A stretch of 48,873 bases of DNA from Bdellovibrionales bacterium (GTDB lineage: Bacteria > Bdellovibrionota > Bdellovibrionia > Bdellovibrionales > Bdellovibrionaceae), in the NCBI GenBank assembly GCA_005793345.1, contig SXSU01000102.1:1-48873 (forward strand). The letters are read 5' to 3'. The position numbers and the translations under genes are program-made. Positions 34,534-42,644 of the stretch are shown in pieces. The stretch's first letter is position 1. Each line of letters starts with the position of its first letter. A model generated the notes under the pieces. The model made no database searches. It was not told the origin of the DNA and was given only the letters and a program-made list of their open reading frames with translations.

Positions 34534-34890
34534 ATGTATAAATATTTGATTATAAGCATTTAGTTTATTTTGAACTCAAACGCAAAATGTAATGAAAATA
34601 ATTTAATAACAGAGCTTTCTAATTCTCTTTCTAGAATCGTTACTTCTGACTGTAAAAATACTGATGAATTTAATAATGTTAAAGATTTAATGAACCAAAT
34701 AAGCAACAAAATCAAACATAACAATAGTACATACGGAGGTAAAATCCAAACCTTAAGAGATGCGTATTCCTCAGGTTTAAATGAAGTATTTCTAAATATT
34801 CAATTAGAATCAGGCACTGCAAATTGTTCGAATATAAATTTAACAATAAATAAATTAAATGATCTTCCATTAGACTTTTTAACTAACTAA
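34534..34890 (+). pseudogene. Small secreted protein with an in-frame TAG in its signal peptide
   Basis: A good ribosome-binding site (TAGGAG) precedes ATG 34534, and the frame reads MYKYLIISI, TAG, FILNSNA, then 106 further codons to 34890. With the TAG (codon 10) restored to a hydrophobic residue, the first ~17 residues are a proper signal peptide with NA-K cleavage. The open frame after the TAG has no ribosome-binding site of its own and begins at a TTG. The remaining protein has three cysteines (AKCNEN, SDCKNT, TANCSN) and an otherwise helical composition. A single-base nonsense mutation is the simplest reading. Readthrough or a sequencing error are alternatives. Confidence 0.6.
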
Positions 34891-34915
34891 ATCCACTAAT
34901 TTTACATAGTAATTT

Positions 34916-36259
34916 TTAAAACTGAAGTTTTGCAAGCAACTCTAGCGCCCTATCATAATTCTCAGGGGCTACATACACTCTATCTATTACTCGCACATCT
35001 TCATAGGCTTTAAATATTTTTGTACTTTGTTCGATGGGAACTGGTTTTTCCCAACGATCATACTGATCCACTACATAAATAGGTAAAGCCTTATCTTCAG
35101 GAGATGAAGTATGATACTTACTTAGTCGTACTCGTGAACTTGCCAGAATACATTCTACATTTTCACTTTCTAAAAACTGTTGAATGCGTTGTGGTCGTTG
35201 CACATCACTAACATTATGAAGCTCAATAAGATTACGATAAGGAGAGCGTCTTGCAATTCGTTTTGCCCAAGGATTATTTTTTACATGAGCTATGTGTTCA
35301 AATAAATGATAATCATTATAATGTGTATACTCATTAATATTGGCTGGTAATCGAAAATCACAATCCTCTGATTCTAAATAGCGAATTAACATTTCCTCAT
35401 AAATAATCCCTTTATGATGGAAATAAACCATTAAATTCATATGATGACGAGATAGTAAAAAATCATCAAATGTATACAATGCTCTACGATTTAGTGCCAA
35501 GTAGATTTGATTATTTACAGGGTGGGCTTTTAAATTTGAAAGCAACCATTCAACATCTATATTTCCATAATTTGTTCCGCAAAAATAAGAATCTCGCTCC
35601 AAATAATCCATACGATCCACATCGAGTTCTGAACTCACAAGTTGACTCAAGATAGGTCTGAAATCAATTCCTTGATCAATAAAAAAATCATCAGGAGAGG
35701 CAATAGTCTTATCAATTAAACAAACAATATGTCGAGGCTCAATATCAGGAAATTGCTGTTTTAATACTTCTGTTAATGGTGAATCTGTAATGTATTTTAT
35801 TGTATAATCTTCATGATTTGCTTTGCGATTATTTTTTTCTGCCAACCCCAATTGGTATATTGCTTGAGATCTATGAGCATATACTTGTACATTTAATTCT
35901 TTTAAGGGAGGCATAACTTCTTCTGTAACATGACTTAATGGACCATGTCCCACGTCATGTAATAAAGCAGCTAAACGAAAACATTGTCGCAAACGGCTTT
36001 TAACTTTCTCAGAAGAGAATGAAAAATTATATACATTGCCTTGTACTGCTGAATTAAAAATAAGATCAAAAGCCCTTCCAGCTAAGTGACAAACTCCAAT
36101 ACTATGCAAATACCGATTGTGGGTTGCTGCTGGAAAACTAAATTCAGAAAAACCTAATTGTTTTATTGATCTTAGTCTCTGAAATTCAGGGGAGTCTATG
36201 ACATGTACTTCGCTATCAGATAAAATAATAGTTCCATGAACGGGATCTCTAATTTCCAT
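34916..36259 (-). CDS. HD-domain phosphohydrolase (dNTPase-like)
   Basis: 447 residues, with an ATG behind AGGTGTTAAG. An HD-superfamily metal-dependent hydrolase related to dGTP triphosphohydrolases: His52 (YLHSIGV), His101-Asp102 (ALLHDVGHGPLSH) and the distal Asp near 213-215 (SELDVDRMDYLERD), with the RLRSIKQLG segment at residues 28-36. The N-terminal EIRDPVHG is the usual opening of the SAMHD1/YpgQ-like branch. It may regulate deoxynucleotide pools, which would suit its position upstream of the divergent thyA-folA genes (no shared promoter can be shown). The exact nucleotide substrate is unclear. Confidence 0.88.
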   Translation of the reverse strand: MEIRDPVHGTIILSDSEVHVIDSPEFQRLRSIKQLGFSEFSFPAATHNRYLHSIGVCHLAGRAFDLIFNSAVQGNVYNFSFSSEKVKSRLRQCFRLAALLHDVGHGPLSHVTEEVMPPLKELNVQVYAHRSQAIYQLGLAEKNNRKANHEDYTIKYITDSPLTEVLKQQFPDIEPRHIVCLIDKTIASPDDFFIDQGIDFRPILSQLVSSELDVDRMDYLERDSYFCGTNYGNIDVEWLLSNLKAHPVNNQIYLALNRRALYTFDDFLLSRHHMNLMVYFHHKGIIYEEMLIRYLESEDCDFRLPANINEYTHYNDYHLFEHIAHVKNNPWAKRIARRSPYRNLIELHNVSDVQRPQRIQQFLESENVECILASSRVRLSKYHTSSPEDKALPIYVVDQYDRWEKPVPIEQSTKIFKAYEDVRVIDRVYVAPENYDRALELLAKLQF

Positions 36260-36336
36260 ATCTTAACACCTCACGCTAATCAGAGTTTATTAAACTATGA
36301 TAATTTTAGACAATTTACTTCAAAAGAGCGACTCTT

Positions 36337-36462
36337 ATGTTTAACACTCAACGCCGTTCTAATTTTAACCTCTTATACCACCTGAAACCAGTTTCATTTT
36401 TAAAAATAGAAAAAGTTCAATATCTGTTTGCTTACTATACAATTATTTTATATCGTCCTTAA
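36337..36462 (+). CDS. Possible 41-codon leader frame before thyA
   Basis: A frame of 41 codons (MFNTQRRSNFNLLYHLKPVS...) ends TAA with just three bases before the thyA ATG. Its own ribosome-binding site is weak (AGAGCG). It might couple translation to thyA, which lacks a ribosome-binding site, or may simply be untranslated leader. The alternative is a promoter inside this stretch and a leaderless thyA mRNA. Confidence 0.25.
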   Translation: MFNTQRRSNFNLLYHLKPVSFLKIEKVQYLFAYYTIILYRP

Positions 36463-36465
36463 TTG

Positions 36466-37260
36466 ATGAAAAACTATCAGCAACTTTTACAACATATTCT
36501 TGACCAAGGTTCTAAAAAAACAGATCGAACAGGAACTGGCACCATCAGTGTGTTTGGATATCAAATGAGGTTTGATCTCAATCAAGGCTTTCCCTTAGTC
36601 ACAACCAAAAAATGTCACCTACGCTCAATTATACACGAACTACTTTGGTTTTTAAAAGGCGATACTAATATTAAATATCTCCAAGATAATAAAGTAACCA
36701 TATGGGATGAGTGGGCTGATGAAAATGGAAACCTTGGACCGGTTTATGGTAAACAATGGCGCTCATGGGAAGCTCCAAACGGACAAAAAATCGATCAAAT
36801 TTCAAATGTGATAGAACAAATTAAAAAAAATCCAGATTCACGTAGACACCTAGTTGTTGCTTTCAATCCATCTGATGTTGATCAGATGGCTTTGCCACCC
36901 TGTCATGCTTTTTTTCAATTTTATGTTGCGAATGGAAAGTTATCTTGCCAGCTTTATCAACGAAGTGCCGACGTATTTCTGGGTGTACCATTTAATATTG
37001 CAAGTTATGCATTACTCACGCATATGGTTGCACAAGTTTGTAATTTAAAAGTAGGTGAGTTTGTTCATACTTTGGGAGACGCTCACCTCTACTTAAATCA
37101 CATTGAACAAACTAAACTTCAATTAACTCGAGAGCCAAAACAACTTCCAAAGTTAATTTTAAATCCTGATGTTAATAATATTTTTGATTTCAAATTCGAA
37201 GATATTGAAATAGTTGGCTACGATCCTCACCCTGCGATTAAAGCTCCTATAGCAGTTTAA
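36466..37260 (+). CDS. thyA: Thymidylate synthase
   Basis: 264 residues, the E. coli length, so the ATG at 36466 ([15 protein letters not shown]) is the right start, not the TTG one codon earlier. It methylates dUMP to dTMP with methylene-tetrahydrofolate. Visible are DRTGTGT (20-26), VYGKQWR, active-site Cys146 in [30 protein letters not shown] and GDAHLYLNH. There is no purine-rich ribosome-binding site before the start. folA follows 45 bp downstream and regenerates tetrahydrofolate from the dihydrofolate this enzyme makes. Confidence 0.97.
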   Translation: MKNYQQLLQHILDQGSKKTDRTGTGTISVFGYQMRFDLNQGFPLVTTKKCHLRSIIHELLWFLKGDTNIKYLQDNKVTIWDEWADENGNLGPVYGKQWRSWEAPNGQKIDQISNVIEQIKKNPDSRRHLVVAFNPSDVDQMALPPCHAFFQFYVANGKLSCQLYQRSADVFLGVPFNIASYALLTHMVAQVCNLKVGEFVHTLGDAHLYLNHIEQTKLQLTREPKQLPKLILNPDVNNIFDFKFEDIEIVGYDPHPAIKAPIAV

Positions 37261-37305
37261 CATGCATTTCAAACTATAATTAACATTAAAAGGTAATTAT
37301 TTATT

Positions 37306-37836
37306 ATGAATTTATCTCATATTATTGCTATGTCTGAAAATAGAGTTATTGGTAAAGACAATCAACTACCTTGGCATTTACCTGCTGATTTAAAATTTTT
37401 TAAAGAAAAAACAAATAATCATATTATTTTAATGGGAAGAAAAACTTTTGAATCTATTAAAAAACCACTTCCCAATCGATACCACATCGTTATTACAAGA
37501 GCTCCGCCCACAACGAATCTTTTCCTTGAGTATAAAAATAATAATCCAGTTGTTTATGTTGAATCTATTGATAAAGCCCTACTACATTCTCAAAGCTTAA
37601 CAAAACAGTGGGGAGAAGAAGTCTTTTTAATTGGCGGCGGAGAAATCTTCAAACAATCAATAGCAATTATAGATACAATTTATTTAACTGTTATTCACAA
37701 AAATATTGAAGGTGATGTTTTTTATCCAGAATTCAACACCAATTCTTTAATTCAATTTGAACTCACTGAAAATATTGACCACAATGAGCCAATGCCATTT
37801 AGTTTTCAGACTTGGAAACGAATTCGGGGTGATTGA
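37306..37836 (+). CDS. folA: Dihydrofolate reductase
   Basis: 176 residues, slightly longer than usual (~160). The ATG follows AAAAGGTAA. It reduces dihydrofolate to tetrahydrofolate with NADPH. Motifs: MSENRVIGKDNQLPWHLPAD, RKTFESI, FLIGGGEIF and TVIHKNIEGDVFYPEF. It pairs with thyA in one operon. The frame ends in FSFQTWKRIRGD with TGA at 37834-37836. The last three codons and the stop lie in the C module of a palindromic repeat that follows, so the natural end was probably overwritten by that repeat. Confidence 0.95.
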   Translation: MNLSHIIAMSENRVIGKDNQLPWHLPADLKFFKEKTNNHIILMGRKTFESIKKPLPNRYHIVITRAPPTTNLFLEYKNNNPVVYVESIDKALLHSQSLTKQWGEEVFLIGGGEIFKQSIAIIDTIYLTVIHKNIEGDVFYPEFNTNSLIQFELTENIDHNEPMPFSFQTWKRIRGD

Positions 37837-37923
37837 AAATCACCCCGAACAAACAAGAAAATAACGACACATGATTTTGTCTCGTATAATCACGAAGCGA
37901 TCAGGCTTAATCATGAGTAGTTA
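37825..37923. repeat. Palindromic modules C and A between convergent genes
   Basis: C (GGGGTGATT-GAA-AATCACCCC, with extended TTC/GAA arms) supplies the stop codon of folA. After the linker AACAAACAAGAAAA comes an A module of the GTCTCG subtype, whose last three bases, TTA, are the stop codon (TAA) of the reverse-strand ATPase gene. It probably acts as bidirectional terminator. Confidence 0.88.
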
Positions 37924-39354
37924 ACTTAATAATTCGCTAAATGTAATTACTTTATGAAAATCCTCTTCAAGAAGTTCTTTTAAATCCCCATCAATCTGAA
38001 AGCAGATTAAAATACTTTTAATAGTTGCTCTTTTGGGCCATTTAATTGCATCAATTTTATCATTAACTTCTTTAATGACATTTTTATTAATATTTCCCGA
38101 CTTTATCTCGCATACATAATAAACATTTTTTCGAACCTGGATTAGTAAATCTATTTGACATCCTTTTTTAATTCGAGAGTTTTTTTTCTGAATGTAAGGA
38201 GAAGCCGCTATGACATCATTAGTATCAATTGATAATTCTAAAAAAATTTTTTCTAGACTTGATAGAATTAAATTTTCAAATTGAAATCCTTTAAAGACAT
38301 CCCATCCCTCTAGATTTTCCATTTTTTTAACAGGTGATAATCCCGTTAATATAGCTTTACTAAAGGGCTCAATTAGCTTTAAGTAAAATCGCAGATAGTT
38401 GTCTTTAATTCTATAGTAAACTTTATCTGAAGGTTCACCTGTTAGTTTATAAATATAGTCCTCTTGAACAAATCCTGAAATCACCAAATAATTTATCGCT
38501 TTTGTCAGCTTGCCATTTAATGCTTTTTTACTTTTTACTGCGATTTCACTCGCTGTCATCCTTTGAGTTAAAAGTGTTTTTACTATTTGCTTTTCTGTTT
38601 CTGCTCTTCTTGCAAAAATATCTGAAAAGATTTTTTCGAATTCTTGAAAGAAAAATCCATTACGATTAAAGCATTTACTTTTAATCTGTTGATCTACTGG
38701 AATTTTGCTGGCTATTTCCTCTAAATATTTGGGTACTCCACCCGTAAGCAATAACGCTTTAAGCTTTTCATCATCGCCAATTTTATTTATCTTTGCTGAT
38801 GGCCAAAAAAGGTTTGCAAAATTCAATGGCAATTGTTCAATTTGAATCCCCAAAGAAATTCGCCCAATAAAATCGGTTTTTTCTAATATATTTTCCTGTA
38901 TCCAACTAGAAACTGAACCGCACAAAATAAGAATTAACTTATTATTCTGACTCAATTGAGTATCCCAAATATCTTTAAGTTTACCAGCAAAATCTTTATC
39001 TTTTTGTCCAAGCCAAGATATTTCATCTAATAAGATACAACAGTCATGGCCTATTGTTTGCTTGCTTAAAACTTTAAATGCCTCTGACCAACTTGTAATC
39101 TTAAATTTTGGTAGATCAAAGTACTCTGAAAGTTTTTCGGAAAAATAGTTGAGTTGATCCTGATTAGTTTGCCCTTTCCTCGGTCCCAATCCCTGAAATG
39201 AGTAATATCTTTTAAATGATTTTCCAAACTCATCTGCTAATCGACTTTTGCCAACGCGTCTTCGTCCCCATAAAACCACTAGACTTGCAGTCTTTTTTTG
39301 TTTGAGTTCGATAAGTTGCTTCATCTCTATTTCGCGACCAAATAATGGTTTCAT
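37921..39354 (-). CDS. AAA-family ATPase with DUF234/nuclease-like C-terminus
   Basis: 477 residues, with an ATG behind GGAG. Walker A is GRRRVGKSRL (residues 30-39), Walker B CCILLDEISW, followed by ILCGSVSSWI (sensor-like). It has the GGVPKYLEEI arginine-finger-region pattern of archaeal-type ATPases of the DUF234 group, a middle winged helix (MTASEIAVKSKKALNGKLTK), and a C-terminal nuclease-like domain with D...EIKSG (CEIKSGNIN). Such proteins are common in genomes rich in mobile ATPase families. The role is unknown. Four alternating half-sites stand in front of it (see the regulatory entry). It converges with folA. Confidence 0.82.
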   Translation of the reverse strand: MKPLFGREIEMKQLIELKQKKTASLVVLWGRRRVGKSRLADEFGKSFKRYYSFQGLGPRKGQTNQDQLNYFSEKLSEYFDLPKFKITSWSEAFKVLSKQTIGHDCCILLDEISWLGQKDKDFAGKLKDIWDTQLSQNNKLILILCGSVSSWIQENILEKTDFIGRISLGIQIEQLPLNFANLFWPSAKINKIGDDEKLKALLLTGGVPKYLEEIASKIPVDQQIKSKCFNRNGFFFQEFEKIFSDIFARRAETEKQIVKTLLTQRMTASEIAVKSKKALNGKLTKAINYLVISGFVQEDYIYKLTGEPSDKVYYRIKDNYLRFYLKLIEPFSKAILTGLSPVKKMENLEGWDVFKGFQFENLILSSLEKIFLELSIDTNDVIAASPYIQKKNSRIKKGCQIDLLIQVRKNVYYVCEIKSGNINKNVIKEVNDKIDAIKWPKRATIKSILICFQIDGDLKELLEEDFHKVITFSELLS

Positions 39355-39366
39355 TTTATCTCCAAA

Positions 39367-39472
39367 TGCAGTTTACAGACCCTTATTTTAAATAAATAAA
39401 AAGGTCTGTCAATTACATAATGTATTTTTACAGACCCTTTTTTTGAAACGAATAATGGGTCAGTAAATTGCA
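39367..39472. promoter_or_regulatory. Four alternating copies of a TTTACAGACC half-site upstream of the ATPase gene
   Basis: Copies at 39367-39382 (TGCAGTTTACAGACCC, forward), 39403-39418 (reverse, GGTCTGTCAATTACAT), 39421-39437 (forward, TGTATTTTTACAGACCC) and 39457-39472 (reverse, GGGTCAGTAAATTGCA). Neighbouring pairs face each other and would each form a hairpin. The outer pair match over most of 16 bases. The nearest copy is 13 bp from the start codon. It may be an operator array, a small mobile element or a DNA-end substrate. The rest of the 373-bp gap (39473-39727) shows no gene. Confidence 0.75.
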
Positions 39473-39727
39473 TTTAATATTTATCTAATTCAAAAACTAA
39501 AGTTTAAATTTTTTATGATAATATTAATAATAATTTTAATAGTTAAAATAAGGCGTTTTATGGCACTAGTAAAATTTTTAATAACCTATTGCCATCATTT
39601 TTGATTTTCTAATTTAGATGAAATTATTATTTTTATGCTGTCATTATTTTAACAGGAGACATTTTGCCACTATTGAGTTATTTTAACCAACCACGATCGG
39701 ACTCAAACACGTATGTTTGGAGAAAAT

Positions 39728-40621
39728 ATGAGATTTTGTTTTAAAAAGCATTTTGCTACTCTACTCAACATCATTTTATTTTTAATGATTTATGTTAGTT
39801 CCGCACATGCACAACTGTTCTCAAATAATAATCATTTAAAAAATTTATCTAGCAAAGATCACACAAAAGTAGCGCTATCAATAAATGAGCTTCTTAAATT
39901 TTTCAATGCAACCGAAATTAATACTAGTAAATTAGATTCATCATATTTATCAAAAGTCTATATACAGTTAAAAGAGATCAAAAGAACTGGCAAAGAAGCA
40001 GATCATTCAGATCAATTAGACCATTTACTTTCTTTAATTGAAAATAAAATAACATCTTGGATTTCAGATTTTAAATACTCAAATTTTAATTTTGCAGTTG
40101 AAATGATATTAGATACTCACATTATGAATCAAACTATTGAGACTGCGCTGATTAAAAAAATAGAATCAACTTTTTTTTCAGGAGATGCATATATACCAAC
40201 GTCAGTTGAAATGGTGTCAGCCCTAGAATTAGCGAATACAGATTCGACACCAGTTCAAAAAGCACTTATTTCTGCTCTTGGGTTCAATAAAAGTTTTGAA
40301 GTTCAGAAAGCTGCATATATAGCAATACAGAAAATTAAATATCTAACTCCAGACGCTGAAGAATTTTTGATTTTAGAAAGTATAGGTAGTGACCCACAAA
40401 ATGAACACAATGGGGCAAAATTTTTCTTAGAAAGAATTGTTTTAAGGGCAAGGACTTATCATGCTTCACTTTTAATTGAAAACGGAATAAATCATTTTAA
40501 AAATTATGATTTTTTGTTAGATTATATTCAAAATGGACATCGAGATAGAAAGGATCTATTAAGTATTCTAAGGCTTGCACCTCGAGTATATAAATTTAAA
40601 TGTTCTTCACTTTTTAATTAA
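39728..40621 (+). CDS. Secreted hypothetical helical protein (297 aa)
   Basis: I choose ATG 39728 (MRFCFKKHF), six bases after GGAG. An upstream ATG at 39713 adds five residues. A signal peptide follows, ending SSAHA-QLF. The mature chain is helical, with short segments that read like HEAT-type helical repeats (ALELANTDSTPVQKALISAL, then GFNKSFEVQKAAYIAIQ). No family is assigned. It stands alone between the half-site region and the flagellin promoter. A possible AT-only hairpin (TTCAATT-TT-AATTGAA, 40633-40648) follows. Confidence 0.6.
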   Translation: MRFCFKKHFATLLNIILFLMIYVSSAHAQLFSNNNHLKNLSSKDHTKVALSINELLKFFNATEINTSKLDSSYLSKVYIQLKEIKRTGKEADHSDQLDHLLSLIENKITSWISDFKYSNFNFAVEMILDTHIMNQTIETALIKKIESTFFSGDAYIPTSVEMVSALELANTDSTPVQKALISALGFNKSFEVQKAAYIAIQKIKYLTPDAEEFLILESIGSDPQNEHNGAKFFLERIVLRARTYHASLLIENGINHFKNYDFLLDYIQNGHRDRKDLLSILRLAPRVYKFKCSSLFN

Positions 40622-40722
40622 TTTTTATAAAGTTCAATTTTAATTGAAATAAAATTTATCTTCAATTTTACTGCTCTTAAGTCTAGAATTTGATATTTTT
40701 TTAATTATTTTCAAAAAAGTGC

Positions 40723-40749
40723 TCAAGGTTTTTTCACTCCCTCCGATCA
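40723..40749 (+). promoter_or_regulatory. Sigma-28-like flagellar promoter
   Basis: TCAAGGTT (40723-40730), 11 bases, TCCGATCA (40742-40749), close to the flagellar class-3 consensus TAAAGTTT-N11-GCCGATAA with the same spacing. It stands about 90 bp before the first flagellin. Confidence 0.7.
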
Positions 40750-40840
40750 GTGTACTAAGAATAAACACCCATTGAGTTCACAAACAGAACTCACTACTGA
40801 ACAAGGATGTATCGGTAGCAATCTTCACGGAGGAGGAATT

Positions 40841-41689
40841 ATGGGGTTGCGTATAAATACCAACACTGCGTCTCTGAATGCCCAGAGAACAATGTGGGGA
40901 ACGAAGTTAGGTCTTGATAAAAGTATGGAAAGACTTTCATCAGGATTCAGAATCAATCGCGCTGGCGACGATGCCGCTGGTCTCGCGATATCAGAAAACC
41001 TAAGAGCCCAAATTAGAGGTCTTAAGCAAGCATCTAGAAATGCCCAAGATGGTATTTCTTTAGTGCAAGTTGCAGAGGGTGGCTTAAATGAAGTCTCCGC
41101 TCTACTCATTCGGTTGAGAGAACTTGCAGTGCAATCTGCTTCAGACACTATCGGACCTATTGAGAGGCAATTCCTCAATGTGGAGTATGATCAAATGGTT
41201 TCAGAAATTGATCGTATCGCCGACGGGACAGAATTCAACGGAACACAGTTGTTGTCGGGAGTGGGATCGATTCTTGATTTCCAAGTTGGAACAAGAAATA
41301 ATCCTGAGATCGACAGAATTTCGTTTGATGCTTCAAGAGCTGATGCAAACTCAGCAGCCCTTGGTATCAATCTAACATCTGTGGCAGACAAAGCTTCGGC
41401 GCAAAATTCACTCAGCGCAATCGATCAAGCGATTGTGAGTGTATCTGCAATGAGAGCTGATTTTGGTGCTATTCAAAATCGTCTGCAATCCACTGTTAGC
41501 AATATTCAAGTCAGTGTTGAAAACATGGCTGCTGCTAACTCACGAATCAGAGATGTGGATGTCGCTGAAGAAACATCAGAAATGACAAAAAATCAAATCT
41601 TGCTCCAAGCCGGTACTTCGGTTCTTGCGCAAGCAAACCAGTCAGCAAATACTGCACTGACTCTACTGAACAAGTCTATGAATGGTTAG
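40841..41689 (+). CDS. fliC: Flagellin 1
   Basis: 282 residues. I start at ATG 40841 (MGLRINTNTASLNAQR), since GGAGGAA precedes it. A longer frame upstream is not flagellin-like. Typical D0/D1 domains are present: LSSGFRINRAGDDAAGLAIS (about 35-54), LRAQIRGLKQASRNAQDG, and the C-terminal ANSRIRDVDVAEETSEMTKNQ and QANQSANTALTLLN. The short centre means D2/D3 are almost absent, as in Bdellovibrio-type flagellins. A hairpin pair follows the gene, and a second flagellin lies ~950 bp on. It builds the filament and is exported by the flagellar type III system. Confidence 0.95.
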   Translation: MGLRINTNTASLNAQRTMWGTKLGLDKSMERLSSGFRINRAGDDAAGLAISENLRAQIRGLKQASRNAQDGISLVQVAEGGLNEVSALLIRLRELAVQSASDTIGPIERQFLNVEYDQMVSEIDRIADGTEFNGTQLLSGVGSILDFQVGTRNNPEIDRISFDASRADANSAALGINLTSVADKASAQNSLSAIDQAIVSVSAMRADFGAIQNRLQSTVSNIQVSVENMAAANSRIRDVDVAEETSEMTKNQILLQAGTSVLAQANQSANTALTLLNKSMNG

Positions 41690-41815
41690 ACAACCACGAT
41701 TCATTGACCTAGGTTTGTGACGAACTAATCATTCGCCCCAAAACACATCAGTAAAGCTAAGCCTATGTTTATTGCTGAGTATGAAAAAATATGAAACTGT
41801 TTCCTGCAATTTTGG

Positions 41816-41858
41816 AGTCATATAATATTTTTATATGACTTCCATTTTGAAATGGAAG
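41816..41858 (+). terminator. Two adjoining hairpins downstream of flagellin 1
   Basis: AGTCATATAA-TATTT-TTATATGACT (41816-41840, 10-bp perfect stem) and CTTCCATTT-TG-AAATGGAAG (41839-41858, 9-bp perfect stem) share two bases, so they compete slightly. No T-run. They are likely an mRNA 3' end or transcription stop, about 130 bp after the stop codon. Confidence 0.5.
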
Positions 41859-41859
41859 A

Positions 41860-42520
41860 GTTAATCAAGGTTTCACTTTGAGCAAGTATTGATTTATGTT
41901 GTTGTTTGAGTTTTTTTAGAATTTAAGTATTTGAAATTAAATTTTAGTAGTAGATTAATAATTAACAAAAGTAGCTTTATATTTTTAATATAGTTATTTT
42001 TTATAATTTATAATTTATAATTTATAATTTATAATTTTTATATCTAAAAATTTATTTGCTAGATACAGCTAAAAGTTTATTTAGTTTATTAGTTTAAATT
42101 TTTTAAATGTTAAAATTTAAATTACTTACTATATATAAAAAGTATTTTTTATACTTACTATAAATATGGTATATTTTTTATTTTATTTAAAGTATTATCG
42201 TTTTTATATTTATTTGTAATTTTTGTTTTTATTAAAATTATTTTTCTTATGTTTTATTAAATAAGAAAAGCAGAAGTGATAATTTTTTAGTAAATTTATT
42301 TTATTAAAAAATATTTTACAAATCAGTTTTATTATTTATGTAATCTCTTTTTACATAAAAATTTGCCTCAACTATTTTTGAGAGCATAAACTTTATTATT
42401 GCAATATGAAAATCATTTTCATTTTTGCACAAAATTGATGGCAATTTTTTTACCATCTTAAAATACACACCAAAAATATCTTTATAAAATCATTAAAAAT
42501 TAAAAATCTGGACTCTAGAA
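41860..42520. other. Extremely AT-rich gap between the flagellin genes
   Basis: Roughly 660 bases of nearly pure A/T between the post-flagellin hairpins and the second flagellin promoter. It holds no reading frame that I trust and no repeat module A-C. It includes five tandem 7-bp repeats (ATAATTT, 42003-42037). It may be a curved-DNA or upstream-enhancer region, or simply decayed DNA. Confidence 0.5.
42003..42037. repeat. Tandem repeat of ATAATTT, five copies
   Basis: Five head-to-tail 7-bp units without interruption, in the AT-rich gap. Slippage-prone. Confidence 0.85.
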
Positions 42521-42541
42521 AATATATTTCTCTTCCGATAA
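42515..42541 (+). promoter_or_regulatory. Sigma-28-like -10 box before flagellin 2
   Basis: TCCGATAA (42534-42541) matches the class-3 -10 consensus better than the first flagellin's does. The -35 side (TCTAGAAA/CTAGAAAA, 11 bases upstream) is weak. It lies ~100 bp before the ATG. Confidence 0.6.
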
Positions 42542-42629
42542 GAAACTCGGAGAGAACAATAAGTATCTTTACAAAAGCAGAATGCTTTTGTTTGCCAATA
42601 GGATGGCACTTATCAAGGAGGATTTCGCC

Positions 42630-42644
42630 ATGCAAGGAGGATAA
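42630..42644 (+). CDS. Four-codon leader MQGG before flagellin 2
   Basis: AAGGAGG (42615-42621), eight bases, then ATG CAA GGA GGA TAA, immediately followed by the flagellin ATG. The second AAGGAGG (42634-42640) lies inside this minigene and serves flagellin 2. The arrangement would let ribosomes that finish MQGG restart on the flagellin, or let occupancy of the first site hide the second. It might equally be a fortuitous duplication of a ribosome-binding site. Confidence 0.45.
   Translation: MQGG

Noticed and set aside
34561-34563. Programmed recoding (pyrrolysine or selenocysteine-like) at the in-frame TAG
   Set aside because: No recoding signal is seen, and a one-base nonsense mutation explains it better. 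Kept only as an alternative in the feature.
39560-39604. 13-codon frame MALVKFLITYCHHF-like in the gap before 39728
   Set aside because: It is very short, without a proper ribosome-binding site, and there is no sign of conservation I can judge.
40825-41178. Reverse-strand frames inside the flagellin and transketolase genes
   Set aside because: They mirror strongly conserved genes, lack ribosome-binding sites and have no protein-like family features.
42450-42635. Reverse 61-codon frame over the second flagellin promoter
   Set aside because: It covers the sigma-28-like box and leader of flagellin 2 and has no start signals or resemblance to any family.
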